Source of the DNA: Pogonophryne albipinna
Taxonomy: Eukaryota > Chordata > Actinopteri > Perciformes > Artedidraconidae
Assembly (NCBI GenBank): GCA_028583405.1
Contig: CM053261.1
Location: forward strand, 15,058,783-15,122,782
Direction of reading: 5' to 3'
DNA length: 64,000 nucleotides
The notes beneath the pieces were generated by a model. It had not been told where the DNA came from, ran no database searches, and saw only the letters and a list, made by a program, of their open reading frames with translations. The translations under genes were made by a program, and so were the position numbers. Within the stretch, counting starts at the first letter, position 1. Every line of letters begins with the position of its first letter. Below, piece after piece: positions 1 to 11,420 of this stretch.

Positions 1-202
1 GCTAAACTCAACCCCTGACATAAGATTGAGACGACATGCAGTATATACATGTCTTGTGGCACAGGGAACAGAGTGCTCGCTCTGATAAAGGGATTCTTTT
101 TTTTCACTTTACCACTGATGCCTTTTAATCTCCCATCTCTGAGCAAGCAGGAACTGCTGTTACTCCTGCTTAGAGAGATACACCGAGGCAGAGAGGGGAG
201 AC

Positions 203-204
<2 letters not shown>

Positions 205-256
<52 letters not shown>
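205..256. repeat. (AG)n microsatellite
   Basis: Uninterrupted AG dinucleotide run of about 52 bp in an otherwise unremarkable sequence. Confidence 0.97.
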
Positions 257-257
<1 letters not shown>

Positions 258-2810
258 CTGCTTGACAAGCCAGAGTTCGACAAGATGCGGTAGAAATTAA
301 AAGTGTAAAGATCTAATCCAATTTGGTGGATAGAGACGAGAAAGGACAGAGAGAGAATGTTTTTACTCCTGCTTTAAGTGCCAGAAGGTTTTCAAAAAGG
401 TGAACTCCTAATGAGGTGATTACCGAGTCAGCCATGTTGCTAAACATATCGATTTCCACCCAGTCTCACATCACTTAAAATGAGCAAGAAATTATCGTGT
501 GTGACAAGGCATAGCAGCATCGAATTATCTCCAAAGAAAAAACTGGATTGCTTAAATGTTCCATCACAGTACCACTTCATTAAAAGGGGGCATTAACACT
601 CATTATATAAGAGAAATGACAGTGGAACAGTAGTGTTATAGCATTAATAAAAGGGAAATGTTGAAAGGTTAAACACATCATTCCTTGAATGTGACTTAAA
701 GAATAACAATGTTGTCAACATACTAAAGTGGATCCACAGGAAACAGACATATCAGCAAATCCATGACATGTTATGGTTCACTGTGTGTGCGCTTATTAAA
801 TGCATTTATTTCTCCAACTGTTTGCTTTGTTATTATTTGTTTGCACCAAAGGAAAATAGTATTAAAACAAAACAAGAAATGGGGTCGGCGGGTAGAGGCC
901 TTGTACATTTCCTCTGCACTGCCCTTTCTGCTCATCCATTCTCCATGACACTCGAGGCAATAAATCAAAGCTGAGCAGGCAGTGGGCCAGTGAGAAGGGG
1001 ACTCGCTGTCCTACTCCCACCTTCCCTAACCTCTGACGCTCATTCGACAAAACAATTCAACATCTGACAGAAATGAAGAAGCTGACAGGACTGTGCTCAT
1101 TATGGCCTGGATGGCTTTTGTTGAATAAAAGTATGCCCCAGCATTTGGAAATCTCTCCGGTATCTTTTTTTTGAGGGACGTAAACAATTACAGCTGTTCC
1201 AAGGAGATTTAATGCACACGATTTTCACTTTGACAAGTCAGTCAAGTGTAGCACAGTGGCTGACTGAAGAGGCAACAATAGTACATGGTAAGCAATAAAG
1301 TGAGCATATATAATGAGCTATGGTAATCAGTTCAGAAAATGAAAACTGCACAGATTTCTTGAGCACGAGAAGTCAAAATGTGCAAGTAGGCAGGTGACTA
1401 ATGAGACTCCAGCTATAACTTTCAGTATGTTTAGTCTGCGGTATCACAGTCAGTATGAACAGTTTCAGTTATTGAAGACTTGCGTTCTTTGAATGAGAGT
1501 TGTTTACATTGTGCACAATGATTCTCTGTTCTTTAGTTCAGCTTACATTACTGAAGTTACTGAAGTCTTTTTCAAAAGCACTGATGTTTACAGCTTCCTG
1601 GAAGCATCAAAACACGAGGGATTAAAAGAACAGAATTTAGTGTGTCTGTGCCTCAATCCAACACAATATACACACAGTATAACTGTATATAATGTTCAGT
1701 GGCTAAAAAACAAACCAAGGATACATTGAAATGTAAAGGTCCAATGACAAAGCTCATATAATACCTGTGCAATTGACTATGTTTGGTCTGGCTTCAGCTG
1801 TTGAAGCAACCTGGAGCACCACAATTTATAATTTTACAAGAAGTAATAAAAGCGATAGAATAGCAATGGAACAAATGCAATTCTGATAATAAAATGTGAT
1901 TTAAATTGCTCATTTTGTCCTGCTCACTGAATCAACATCACTGTTTATTTTTATGATGTCAGGTTACAACATTTCCTTTTACAAGAAGAACTCCGCCTCC
2001 AATACATCCTTCCGGAGGAAAGCTGACAGCATGACCTGAATGGTGTCGACTACCGAACACGAGGAAAACACAGGTGACACCAACATTTATTTTGCCTCGG
2101 AATCTCAGGAACTTAACACAATGATTATATGAGGGCTTTCATATATAAGTTTCAATTTTTAAAAAGGAACATGTTACTGCGTGTATTCCCAACAATACAT
2201 TTCTATTAGATTTCATGAATTCCAGCTTTGTAGCGTTAACATCCATATTTATTGCGCAAATAACTACACTCCAGCAGTTATTCAGTTTAACAATGTGTTC
2301 AATGGCATGAGCGAACATGCTTTTATTACAAATATTAAAACCTCCTTTCTCCTCCTCCCTCTACAGCAAGCAGTCATGCACTGGAAGGGTGAAGCAGCAA
2401 ATGTGCTAGCTGGCTGACTGGGAGGACAGAGAGGCCTTTCTCACCAGTCAACGGCTGTCCTTAATGAGAATAGAAAGTGATTTACTAGCTTAATGCTCCA
2501 GCCCTCAGCCTTCCTGCCTGCCCGCCTGTGCTCCACGCTGCCAGTTTACTCAGCACTCCTCATACAGACAATAAAACGTAGACCAGAGAAAGAGGAACAA
2601 AGAAAAGGAAAAGAAGACAAACCAGGGTCTGAAAACGGTGGTAATGAGACATGGATTTCCTCAGCACCCACATCAACGACCTCCACCAAGTCTTGCATGC
2701 CATAAAAACTTGATTGAGAAGAGGAAAAACATGTACATGCCTGTATACCCTGTGTAGCCTATTGCATGCAAACATTATTGTGTGCCCCACACTCTGTACT
2801 GCTCCTCTAC

Positions 2811-2893
2811 TAGGGCTGCACGATATATCGTGTCGTGACGATAATCGCGATATGCGCGGCATGCATGATATTCACATCGCAGGACGTGCGATT

Positions 2894-2924
<31 letters not shown>

Positions 2925-3432
2925 TATGTTGTTTATTTTGGACTTTCGATATTATGTAGGCAAATTAACTCAAACACGTCATGTTACAATTATTTTGCTG
3001 CTTGCTACAAAAGGAAAACTTGCTCGGCTCTCATGTCAGGGGTTACTTGAGTGACTGACATGCAGGCTCTGCATGCACAGCAAACAACCAATCACAATCA
3101 AATCTCCAAAGCAAACAGACCCAGTGATTAAAGGTAAAAACACTGAATAAAGTAGTTTCATGTGTTTCTCCAGGGCAGTTTGGCGCTGCTAACCGAGCTA
3201 GCTCAGCTTGTTGCTCTGATAACTTAAGATCCAGACGTCCGTGACTAAAATCCTTTATCCTGTTAAATGTAGTTTAAAAAATACCAATTGTATTGCATTA
3301 AAGTTCAAGAAAGGATGGTTTGCGGGAAAGAAAACGGTCTTTTCTTCAATTCCTGTATGTTTTCATATCGCAATATATCACAGGGAAAAAAAAAATTGCA
3401 AAGTCAGTTTTTTCCAATATCGTGTAGCCCTA
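2811..3432. mobile_element. Non-autonomous hAT-like MITE with 8-bp target duplication
   Basis: The left end reads TAGGGCTGCACGATAT and the right end is its inverted counterpart (ATATCGTGTAGCCCTA) with one mismatch. The flanks TCCTCTAC (2803-2810) and ACCTCTAC (3433-3440) agree at 7 of 8 positions, which fits the 8-bp target duplication of hAT transposons. The interior (about 620 bp) has a long poly-A run near 2900 and no transposase. TGCACGATA-type ends are a familiar dispersed teleost repeat. hAT is inferred from the target-site length and TIR style. Confidence 0.75.
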
Positions 3433-4377
3433 ACCTCTACCAATACACAATGAAAAAAAAGTTGCTCATTTCACACGCACCAAGGGACAAGTATAATAAC
3501 ATCTATCTTCCTGGGGACTCAGTGACATAAGTGAGAAATATGGAGAAAGCAAATTCTGCTACTCTTGCAAAACAAATACCTTTTGGGGTTGTTAGAAGGC
3601 AGAAACACTTTCCCACTAGTGTGTCCTCTTATTATCCAATCACTGATTCTACTTTCCAGACATTTTAAATGATGAAGAGCCATCAAAGACATGTGTTGTG
3701 TCGTGTGGATTTACTCAGTTGTATGAGACTAAACAAACAAAAAGGGGATGTGTAAGTTAAAACCTACCACGGTCAAATGTTGACAGCGGTGTAAAATCTA
3801 GGCTAGTATTTCATTCAGTTGAACTCACACCATCAGCAATGATGTGTGCTATGAATTATGTGCTCAAGTGAGAGTAAAATACCAATTTCATGCATATTTG
3901 CAGGGCCAAATTGGATTCCTTGATTGGGGCACCATACTTAGGCTTTGCACTAAGTCATAATCATATTAAACCAAAAAATAGGAAAGCTAGACAGAAAGAG
4001 ATGAAGAGGAAGAAGGAGCGGAAGGAAAAGGAGGGTCACTTAAACATGAGCTGTACTAAGTTAGTTTGTATCCCATGCGGAAGCAGCAGAATGTAAGTAC
4101 CAGAAGGGAGAGGGGAAATTAATACTAAATACCTATCTTTTGGCCAGGATTATTGGTGGCACATAATGCCTGCTCGACAACGTTAAAGTTCAAATTGAAT
4201 CAGAACAAGCTAATGGAAACAGGGCAGGTGATTACACGCCAGGGAGTGCGTGTATGAGCCCATGTTTTTGGGGAATGTAGCTCAGGGTGAACACAGGCTA
4301 CCAGTGTGCATGGTTCCAATGCGCATCTAGGGTGACTGGTTATCATAGTGGAGAGCAAACAACACAGCAGTTCTTAC

Positions 4378-4783
4378 CGAGTGTGAAGTAGGGGAGAGCT
4401 GTGTTGTCAAGATCATCCATTACGGAAATTCGCCCAGGTAGGTCTGTTCTAACGAATAACAGGAGTCGGGATTCCCCCCCTCCTCCTGCTCCTCCTCCAC
4501 CACCACCACCACCAGCAGCACCAGTTCCTCCTCCAGCAGCTCCCCCTCCTCCGACCACGTTCCCCGAAGCTCCACCGGTGAAGCTGAACTCGTTCTCCCG
4601 GAGTACGGGCAAGGTGGACACGGTTACGGTTTTCACCTCACATGGCGCCTCCGCGTGGCTCTCTTTATCTCTTTTTTCTTCGTCGGGCACAGTTGCTCCT
4701 CTGTTTGCTCGGACTGGCAACGTCCCCGTTAGGAAGAGCCCCGCGAGAAGGAGGTGGAGGTGCGGCATTGATATCCGCGCCAT
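4378..4783 (-). CDS. astn2: Astrotactin-2, first coding exon
   Basis: The exon encodes 135 codons plus one base. Residues 1-26 form a signal peptide (MARISMPHLHLLLAGLFLTG and following, ending near an Ala-x-Ala-like cleavage site). A conserved block begins at C-E-V-K-T-V-T-V-S-T-L-P. A linker of almost pure Gly/Ala follows, then the block ESRLLLFVRTDLPGRI...DDLDNT-LPYFTL. I recognise this as the N-terminal ectodomain start of astrotactins, closer to ASTN2 than ASTN1 because of the wording of both blocks and the low-complexity linker. Astrotactins are multipass neuronal membrane glycoproteins of glia-guided migration; ASTN2 also acts in receptor trafficking. The frame runs into a GTAAGA donor at 4377, leaving a split codon G|, which suits the Glu expected next in the family. 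The rest of the gene lies left of the window. An open frame of 148 codons on the opposite strand is a shadow of the GC-rich, proline/glycine codons. Confidence 0.85.
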
Positions 4784-5000
4784 CCCGCTCCTCGTGTGTG
4801 GTTCTCTCGCTTTGAGTGGGGCTCATAAGCTGTCCGTTCACTTATAGCAGGCTACAGACGCTGCAAAGGAGACGCGTCCGTCCAGGAGGCGGCAGCACAG
4901 GTGTAGTGAGGAGGATGACATCTTTCCGCTCCTCACACATATCCATTCGTGTTCACACAGTGGGACAACAAATCACTTAAACACGGAGAAGCACGTGTCC
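4784..5000 (-). promoter_or_regulatory. astn2: 5' UTR / promoter-proximal region of astn2 (inferred)
   Basis: This is the sequence immediately upstream of the astn2 start codon on the minus strand. With the exon it forms the main GC-richer, CpG-containing island of the left part of the window (several CG dinucleotides between 4784 and 4880). An E-box CACGTG lies at 4992-4997. I see no convincing TATA box, so the exact transcription start cannot be placed. Confidence 0.4.
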
Positions 5001-6981
5001 TCTTAAAGACAAACATGAGGTGGAGTCACCACGATAGTCATTATGCAGGATTTTCTGGCTTTTCTAGAAAAAAAACATAGGAAAATCTCCAAAAAAATGA
5101 AAGTAAGAGTTATGATTTTATAGGCTCTTATTATACATGTATTGAAATATTATGGTAGAATATGTCTTACTTTTAAATGAACAAACATAAGTAGCCTACA
5201 AGAAAGAACTTGTCTTGGGAAATTATGAGGGATTTTAGCCAAATTATTAACACAATACATTGTCGAAGCATATCTGTTATGAGGTACATCATTGATTATT
5301 GACCTTGGAAAGAATTCAACAAATGATCCAGTCAATGTCCATTTTGTAGCTGTTGTGGAGCATTTCTTATTATATCACATGATCTGTTTAAACGCTTTAT
5401 GTTTGCCAGATCTACAGATTTGTTTATGAACATCTTTTTTTATTAACTCCAAAGTTGAAGTTCAAAGTGAGCACCTTGAAAAACAGAAGGTGACAACAGT
5501 ACATTATAACCTTAAGGTTAATTTAGTAGTCTGTGACAGACATGACAGTTTTAATCATGTCATTGTCTTCACCAGCAGATGCCGTTTACCAAGTTACTGT
5601 CATGGTTCAGATACCTTTTTCTATGAATTTCATAAAATATCTTACCCATGTTACTTTCAAATGTTGTTGCTTGAAAGTAGAACTTGAAAGGTTCACTTAA
5701 CAACTTATTTCAAAAGGATATAATATGTGTGGTTTGAGTCAATACGTTCAATGGACAGTCTGAGGTACAGCATATGTCATCAACCAAACACACAGTTGTA
5801 TGTTTAACACACTGTGTTGTCTTTAAATAGTGATTCATAAAAAACAGTACAAAAAACAAATCAGATGCAGAATCACTTTTGATTGAAATCCCCTCTTATT
5901 TTGATGATGTAGACATAGTCAGACATGTTAATAGAAAAAGGTAAATGTAAAAGTACAAGGCATAAACAAACATGTTGTTAATAACATCAACTAAATAAAA
6001 GAACAAAGTTACACAGATATGTTTAAAAGGTATATAAATACAACAACAAAACATAGTTAAGGCTGTACCTACACATTTTTCATCATTTAATATGGTGCTT
6101 AAAAGTCAAAAGTATTTAAAAATCATCATATTAAAAAACGATATAAGGAGGAAGGCTATTCTAAAGCTGCATAGTTACATACATCTTGGTTCATGAACTC
6201 AAAGTCAACATCAACAATGGTCACCAATATTTAAATGTTAATGTTTCAGATCATCCTTTTTGATAACTATTATTTTCTGGGTTATTCATATAATTACTAG
6301 TGAGACGGAAGGATGTTTTTGAAAGACCCAGAGATGAGGCAGGAGTACAAAGATCAAAATGCAAAGCAGTGTTATCTTTTCTCTTCTTTGTAGATTCCTT
6401 TATAAATGTGTGTATGTGTATTTAAAAAAAAAAAAAAAAACATTTAATCAAACCAGATGAGGTGCAATAGTTAAAAGGAGTTAGATATCTTTATAAGGGA
6501 ATGTATACTGAATACACAGTAGGTACATTTCCTGTATGTGGCTCAGGAGGAATTGAGTGGGCATGCACAAATCAATCCTTGGGCTAGACACTGAACCCCA
6601 ACATGCTCTGATGGGTGTGATAACGTGACCTCATAATGGACATCTGACACTCGAGGGGAAAAAAAGTCCTCTGAAAAAAATTGGGGGCATATTGTTGCTG
6701 GAGAACACAAAGCCTAAAGGATAGGGAGTATTTGACTCACATTCACAGAGTGGACAAACATACAAATGAATGCAAAGATGCTGGCTACTTTGAACACATT
6801 CTACACATTTTAAAATGAGCTAATTCAAATAATGTTGAATCTACATTCAACCTATTTAATGTTGCTTGTAATGTTGAGGTTCACTAACACTTTATGTTGT
6901 GTTGCCTCTAATGTAACCCTGACTGTCATTACCGTACCATGTCTCTATCCGTGGTGCTGAAACATTCAAATGTATAGTGAC
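5001..6981. other. Intergenic, nothing recognised
   Basis: AT-rich sequence with no supportable gene. Small features only: a poly-A run near 6423-6440. Confidence 0.6.
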
Positions 6982-7006
6982 TTAACCCTCCAGTATCATT
7001 CGATTG

Positions 7007-7066
7007 GACTACGCAAATTAGTCATTCGAGACAAAAATGTCCACTGCAAAAGACTTTGATAAAAAC
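7007..7066 (+). repeat. Inner inverted repeat, left arm
   Basis: This 60-bp arm is identical to the reverse complement of 8721-8780, with no mismatch on reading both strands. It lies about 20 bp inside the left terminal repeat, while its partner lies about 185 bp inside the right end, so the arrangement is asymmetric. Confidence 0.9.
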
Positions 7067-7075
7067 ATTATATTA

Positions 7076-7177
7076 AAACAGAAACACCCTGATAAGGAGA
7101 ATCTGGTCCTTGTGCTGACTCCTTTCAAGCACAGTTCAGATCCACACCAGATTCTCCTTCTCAGGGTGTTTCTGTTT
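7076..7177. repeat. Hairpin-forming inverted repeat
   Basis: Arms of about 30 bp (core 7079-7107 and 7146-7174, one mismatch) are separated by a loop of about 38 bp. It lies just inside the left arm of the TTAA-flanked element and is probably part of it. Confidence 0.8.
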
Positions 7178-7730
7178 CAGAGGGTGAGTCCTGCAGCTGA
7201 AGTTATGGGCTGCATGAGCAGATACCTCTTGTCCCACAGAGAAGTTCCTCTTCATCTTACTGCTTGTTGCGTATCACAGGAATGAAATGACCAGCCAGCC
7301 AAACTACACATATTTGAAGCTTTGGCTTTGCAGCCAGGTGTTTTTATTTACTTCAAGGAGTGTATGTATCGCTGTATATGTCTGTTTGACATTATCAAAG
7401 GACTTTGAAGTTCAAACAATTCAAAACATCGAGGTCAAGCTGGGTCAAGATCATACATCTGTTTACCTCAAAGACACATGAAACAGCACAAATGAAAAAC
7501 AAAACACCATGAGAGCACACTTAGTCCTGTCTCATTCTCACACACAATCACTCACACACATACAAGGTATAAGGAGGTTTAATATGTAAGAGTGTGTATG
7601 AGTTTGGGAATGAGGGAGTGAGAGAAAAACAGAGAGAAAGAAAGGGAGATATGAGGCGAAAACTGCGACTTGCTGGAAACCAAATCTACTGTATATTGTT
7701 GTCTCTGTACACACACACACTGTACATCCA

Positions 7731-7754
7731 GACACACACACACACACACACACA
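7731..7754. repeat. (CA)n microsatellite
   Basis: Short CA run inside the TTAA-flanked element, with a shorter CA run at 7710-7720 just before it. Confidence 0.9.
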
Positions 7755-8032
7755 ATTATCAGCTGATACCACTCTTCCACATCCATACCAACACACCTAC
7801 ATCATATTAGTTGCATACATGTATTCCAATGGCTCTCAGGGCCCCATTATACAACAGGCAAAGAAACCAAGAAATGACAAGCATGTAATTCAATGGTAAA
7901 ATGTCACATCTGGTCATATACAGTAAAAAGGACAAATTGAACTATTTTCCTCCAATATAAAACCCTGACATTACAAAATGCATGATTATATACCCTTATG
8001 GCGGAGAGATCAAAATATGTGGTTATAATGGG

Positions 8033-8780
8033 AGTGGACGGGACATTTTTGTCCGCGAGTGGCTAATGTGTGAGTTTTTTGTTTAATCTGATTCTGTGCA
8101 AAAACTAATAATCCACCAAAATCAATGTTGTTGCTAATCTTTGACATATCCAAGACTGTTATAAAAAAAAAAAAAGCCGACCCCCCCCAACATTCATTAT
8201 ATGAAAAATAACTGCCTTTTTGTGCATGTTTTTCATAGAAAACGCAAATTCATGTTTTCAAACTAGCAGTTCAAGGGTTAAAATCCTGAACATAATTTAA
8301 CATTTGGTATTTTTGATCAGGACTGAAGTTGATTGAAAGATTTAACCCCAAAAAGTTAAAAAAAATATTAATCTGTTGTCATTTTAGAGCAGTTTTTGGA
8401 AGTGGACATTTTTGTCCCGAATCACTAATTTGTAACTTTTTTGTTCAATCTGATTTTGTGCAAAAAGTAATAATGCAAAAAAATCAATTTTGTTGCTAAT
8501 CTTTGACATATCCAAGACTGTTATAAAAAAAAAGAGCCAGTCCCCAGATATGTATTTTTGGGAAAATAACTCATTTTCTCTGTTTTCATCATGAAAAAAA
8601 AACAGCGGTTTCATGTATTAAAAATGGCATTTAAAGGGTTAAAATCCTGAAAATGATTACATTTTTGGTATTTTCTATTAGGGCGGAAGTTGCTTTAAAG
8701 ATTGAACCCAAAAAAGTTGTGTTTTTATCAAAGTCTTTTGCAGTGGACATTTTTGTCTCGAATGACTAATTTGCGTAGTC
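8033..8780. repeat. Internal tandem units, period about 350-365 bp
   Basis: Similar stretches beginning with GTGGAC..ACATTTTTGTC recur at about 8033, 8400 and 8742. The first two units continue in parallel through a shared segment (ATCTTTGACATATCCAAGAC) ending in poly-A (8160-8175 and 8525-8534). The third runs into the right inner inverted repeat, so the repeated module is built from subterminal sequence of the element. Confidence 0.75.
8721..8780 (-). repeat. Inner inverted repeat, right arm
   Basis: Exact reverse complement of 7007-7066. Confidence 0.9.
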
Positions 8781-9139
8781 GATTTGTTACACAGTGAATT
8801 AAAGACCGATTTGAAAAATTGAAATTGGATTTCCAAAATAGATCGAGAAAATAGCCTTGTTACAAAAAATCAGGCCATTTGCACCAACACAACCAAAGTT
8901 ATTGCAAAATGAATAGTGAAAAATGACCCATATGGACAAAAACGTCCACAGTGATACCGGAGGGTTAAAGTCAAGGATATAATATATGCATTAATCATAC
9001 GGTGGCTTGAGAAAGAGAAGTGAAATGTCTCACCAAATTATTAATATTTTATTTTTAGCTCTCCAAGATCTTTCTGATGCTGTCAACTTATTTTATTCAT
9101 CATTTCCTTTGTGCATTACACTGTGAGACAGGGGTTTCC

Positions 9140-9140
<1 letters not shown>

Positions 9141-9187
<47 letters not shown>
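9141..9187. repeat. (CA)n microsatellite
   Basis: Uninterrupted AC dinucleotide run of about 46 bp. Confidence 0.97.
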
Positions 9188-9188
<1 letters not shown>

Positions 9189-9538
9189 CTTCCGATTTGA
9201 TATCCATAGTTTGCATCCTAACATTTTTCAGTATGGTTATAGTTTGTCACTTTTCCAGCATGAACATAGTGCTTTCTCCAAACTTGAGAGAAAGCTGAGA
9301 ATTAATATGGAAACAGGCCACAGCACCAGCTTCTCCCTGTATCTCTCAATGGTGCTGAAATATTCAAGCACACACTCACTCTGTGTTTCTCCGTGGTGCA
9401 AAAGCATTCATTCACAGGGTGTGTAGGAGTACCCAAACTTCCAGTATTGTTTTTCTGAAAAAGTAAATCTAAGTAAATCATTAATTTAGATGAGTCCATT
9501 GAGCCAGTGTTGTTTGAGCAGTAGTTCGAACAGACCAG

Positions 9539-10880
9539 GGGCCTCATTTATAATGCCGTGCGTAGGATTCACGTGGGAAGGTTGCTTACGTAGTAGAAAT
9601 AAAAAAAATAGGTACAGAAATGTTCCGACATTTTCCGATTCACCAAACATTGCGTACCGGCGAGGAAAGTGCGTACAGCACTTCCTACGCCGGTTTCCCT
9701 TTATAAATCACAATCGACTCGAAATGCGGTGCAGCTTTTGCGGGCTTCACGTAACGCCCATATTTGCCTATAAATAGTCAAAGAAACGCCCATTCATTCA
9801 TTCATTCATTTTGACTGACTGCATGAAGAAGATCGCAGGAAATGACGACACAACAGCTAAAAAAGACATCTCACACCGTGTCAGATTTTGGTTATTTTGG
9901 GGAGGTGGAGATAAATCCTATTGTTTGGTGGATACAGTTTGAACCAGAGTAGCAGCATGGAGGTCGGATCGTCACCAAAATAAATAAATAAGTGGTCCGA
10001 AAAAGGTTCATGACAAAAAAAATACACATCGCCTTCCTCAGGCAGTGTGTTTGTACCGGGGACAGGAGACACCTCCTTGATGAGAGACTGTAAGAAATGA
10101 TCCGGGAATCCCTCTGGAGTGGAGTCATGACGACTGGATCTGAATTATGTTTTCGTATTTGGTGGTTTGTGTCCCAGCTGTCGATCAGCTGTGCGCAGCG
10201 TCTCCACTGCAGCCTGTGCATCTTAACCCCCCCCCCCCCCTCAGCAACTCTATATCCACCTGTTAAAGGAAATACAACTAATGTGTTGTGTTATATTAGC
10301 TGTACAATTGACCACATATGGTGTTCTTAGTTTCCATACCTCCTGTGTTTTACGAGCGACTTATCAAGTCTTAGCAAACGGCATAAAACATGTTTAAACA
10401 TGGTAGTATATAAAACCATGCTCGTACAACCTAGAAATGCAAAACCGCATCATTTATGAGAAAACATTTCATAACATTAACACAACATATTCGAGGTGGT
10501 TTTAAATAACATATCCGTATTTATTTATTTCTCCAAGTTATGTTTTTGTGTGCACTGAGGAGTCTCAAACAGGCGTTTGCTTAATCATTTTAAGATCAGC
10601 TTTAATCAATGTTTGAAAATGAATTCTTCATATGATAAATGAGAGGTAACATTTTATTCATGGTATTATTTCTACATATTTCTCTCCATTCTTCCTTCTG
10701 CCAACGGTGTCGCAGTTTCTCGTCTCTCACGTTTTTGTGCTTAGTGCGTACGCATGGGTTAGAGTTTGCCTGGAGGACCGCACGTTTTCCCGTCAAGTTA
10801 GTATTTTATAAATCGCAAACATTGCGTAAAACTGGCGTACGGCATTTTTTTTAGCGTATATCCCTTTATAAGTGAGGCCC
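9539..10880. mobile_element. PIF/Harbinger-like non-autonomous element, CAG target duplication
   Basis: The left end GGGCCTCATTTATAA is mirrored by TTATAAGTGAGGCCC at the right end (one mismatch in 15 bp). Both ends are flanked by CAG (9536-9538 and 10881-10883), a 3-bp duplication as used by PIF/Harbinger elements. Subterminal sequence rich in GCGTAC/TGCGTA words is repeated in both orientations. Only short frames are present inside; no DDE transposase or Myb-like protein is recognisable, so it is non-autonomous or badly decayed. Confidence 0.72.
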
Positions 10881-10883
10881 CAG

Positions 10884-11047
10884 ATCTCTCCTAATAACTT
10901 AACACAGCTTAACCCAAGCTGTATGTAGAAAGAAATGCATATGTTACGAACGTTTTCAAGGAAAAACAGAAACGTGAACAAAAAGTTATAGACAAGCTTC
11001 CTTTTTAGAAATGCGCAAGAGGCATACAAATTGTCAAATATGTCTTC
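10884..11047. other. Intergenic spacer
   Basis: No recognisable feature between the Harbinger-like element and the next dispersed repeat. Confidence 0.6.
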
Positions 11048-11420
11048 AAATCAAATCAAGTTTTATTTATATAGCACATTTATAAACGATTTTTGGTCGA
11101 GCCAAAGTGCTGTACATATAATAAAAATAGCCTACAGTAGAGACACTTTACAGCAAATACAACAGCACAGATTGTTCAGAATATCAGTATGAGAAAAACG
11201 ACACCCTCTATCCTTAGACCCTCACATCGTACAAGGAAAAACTTCCAGAGAAAACCCACAGTTTAAAGGGAAAAATGGGAGAAACCTCAGGGAGAGCAAC
11301 AGAGGAGGGATCCCTCTCCCAGGACGGACAGACGTGCAATAGATGCCGTGTGTAAATCGAAGAGATAATACATTTTACAGCATATAGACCGAATGTTAGG
11401 AAATGCATGTGTCTGTAATA
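11048..11420. repeat. Dispersed teleost repeat
   Basis: It begins with CAAGTTTTATTTATATAGCAC and contains the phrase CAGAGAAAACCCACAGTTTA, followed by a CAGGACGGACAGACGTGCAA segment. I recognise these as a repeat block common in percomorph fish genomes. I cannot give its class from sequence alone. Boundaries are approximate. Confidence 0.55.

Larger units (their letters stand above)
1..4377 (-). other. astn2: Putative intron 1 of astn2 (incomplete)
   Basis: This stretch lies downstream of the splice donor of the astrotactin exon at 4378-4783 on the minus strand, so I infer it is the start of that gene's first intron, which continues beyond the window. Apart from a GA microsatellite and one hAT-type MITE, I see no exon, no coding frame with family resemblance and no RNA gene. 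Intron status depends on the exon call. Confidence 0.6.
6986..8964. mobile_element. piggyBac-like non-autonomous element flanked by TTAA
   Basis: Both ends carry TTAA (6982-6985 and 8965-8968), followed by CCCTCC(A/G)GTATCA as a 13-bp terminal inverted repeat. TTAA duplication with CCC...GGG termini is the hallmark of piggyBac-type transposons. A second inverted repeat of 60 bp is perfectly conserved (7007-7066 and 8721-8780). The interior has no transposase; it holds a hairpin, CA microsatellites and internal tandem units. Superfamily assignment rests on ends and target site only. Confidence 0.75.

Noticed and set aside
4401..4847. Plus-strand proline-rich open frame of 148 codons
   Set aside because: Antisense shadow of the astn2 exon; poly-Pro arises from the glycine codons on the other strand.
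8033..8780. Tandem units considered as a CRISPR-like array
   Set aside because: Units are about 350 bp, diverged, and lie inside a eukaryotic transposon; no cas genes and no repeat-spacer pattern.
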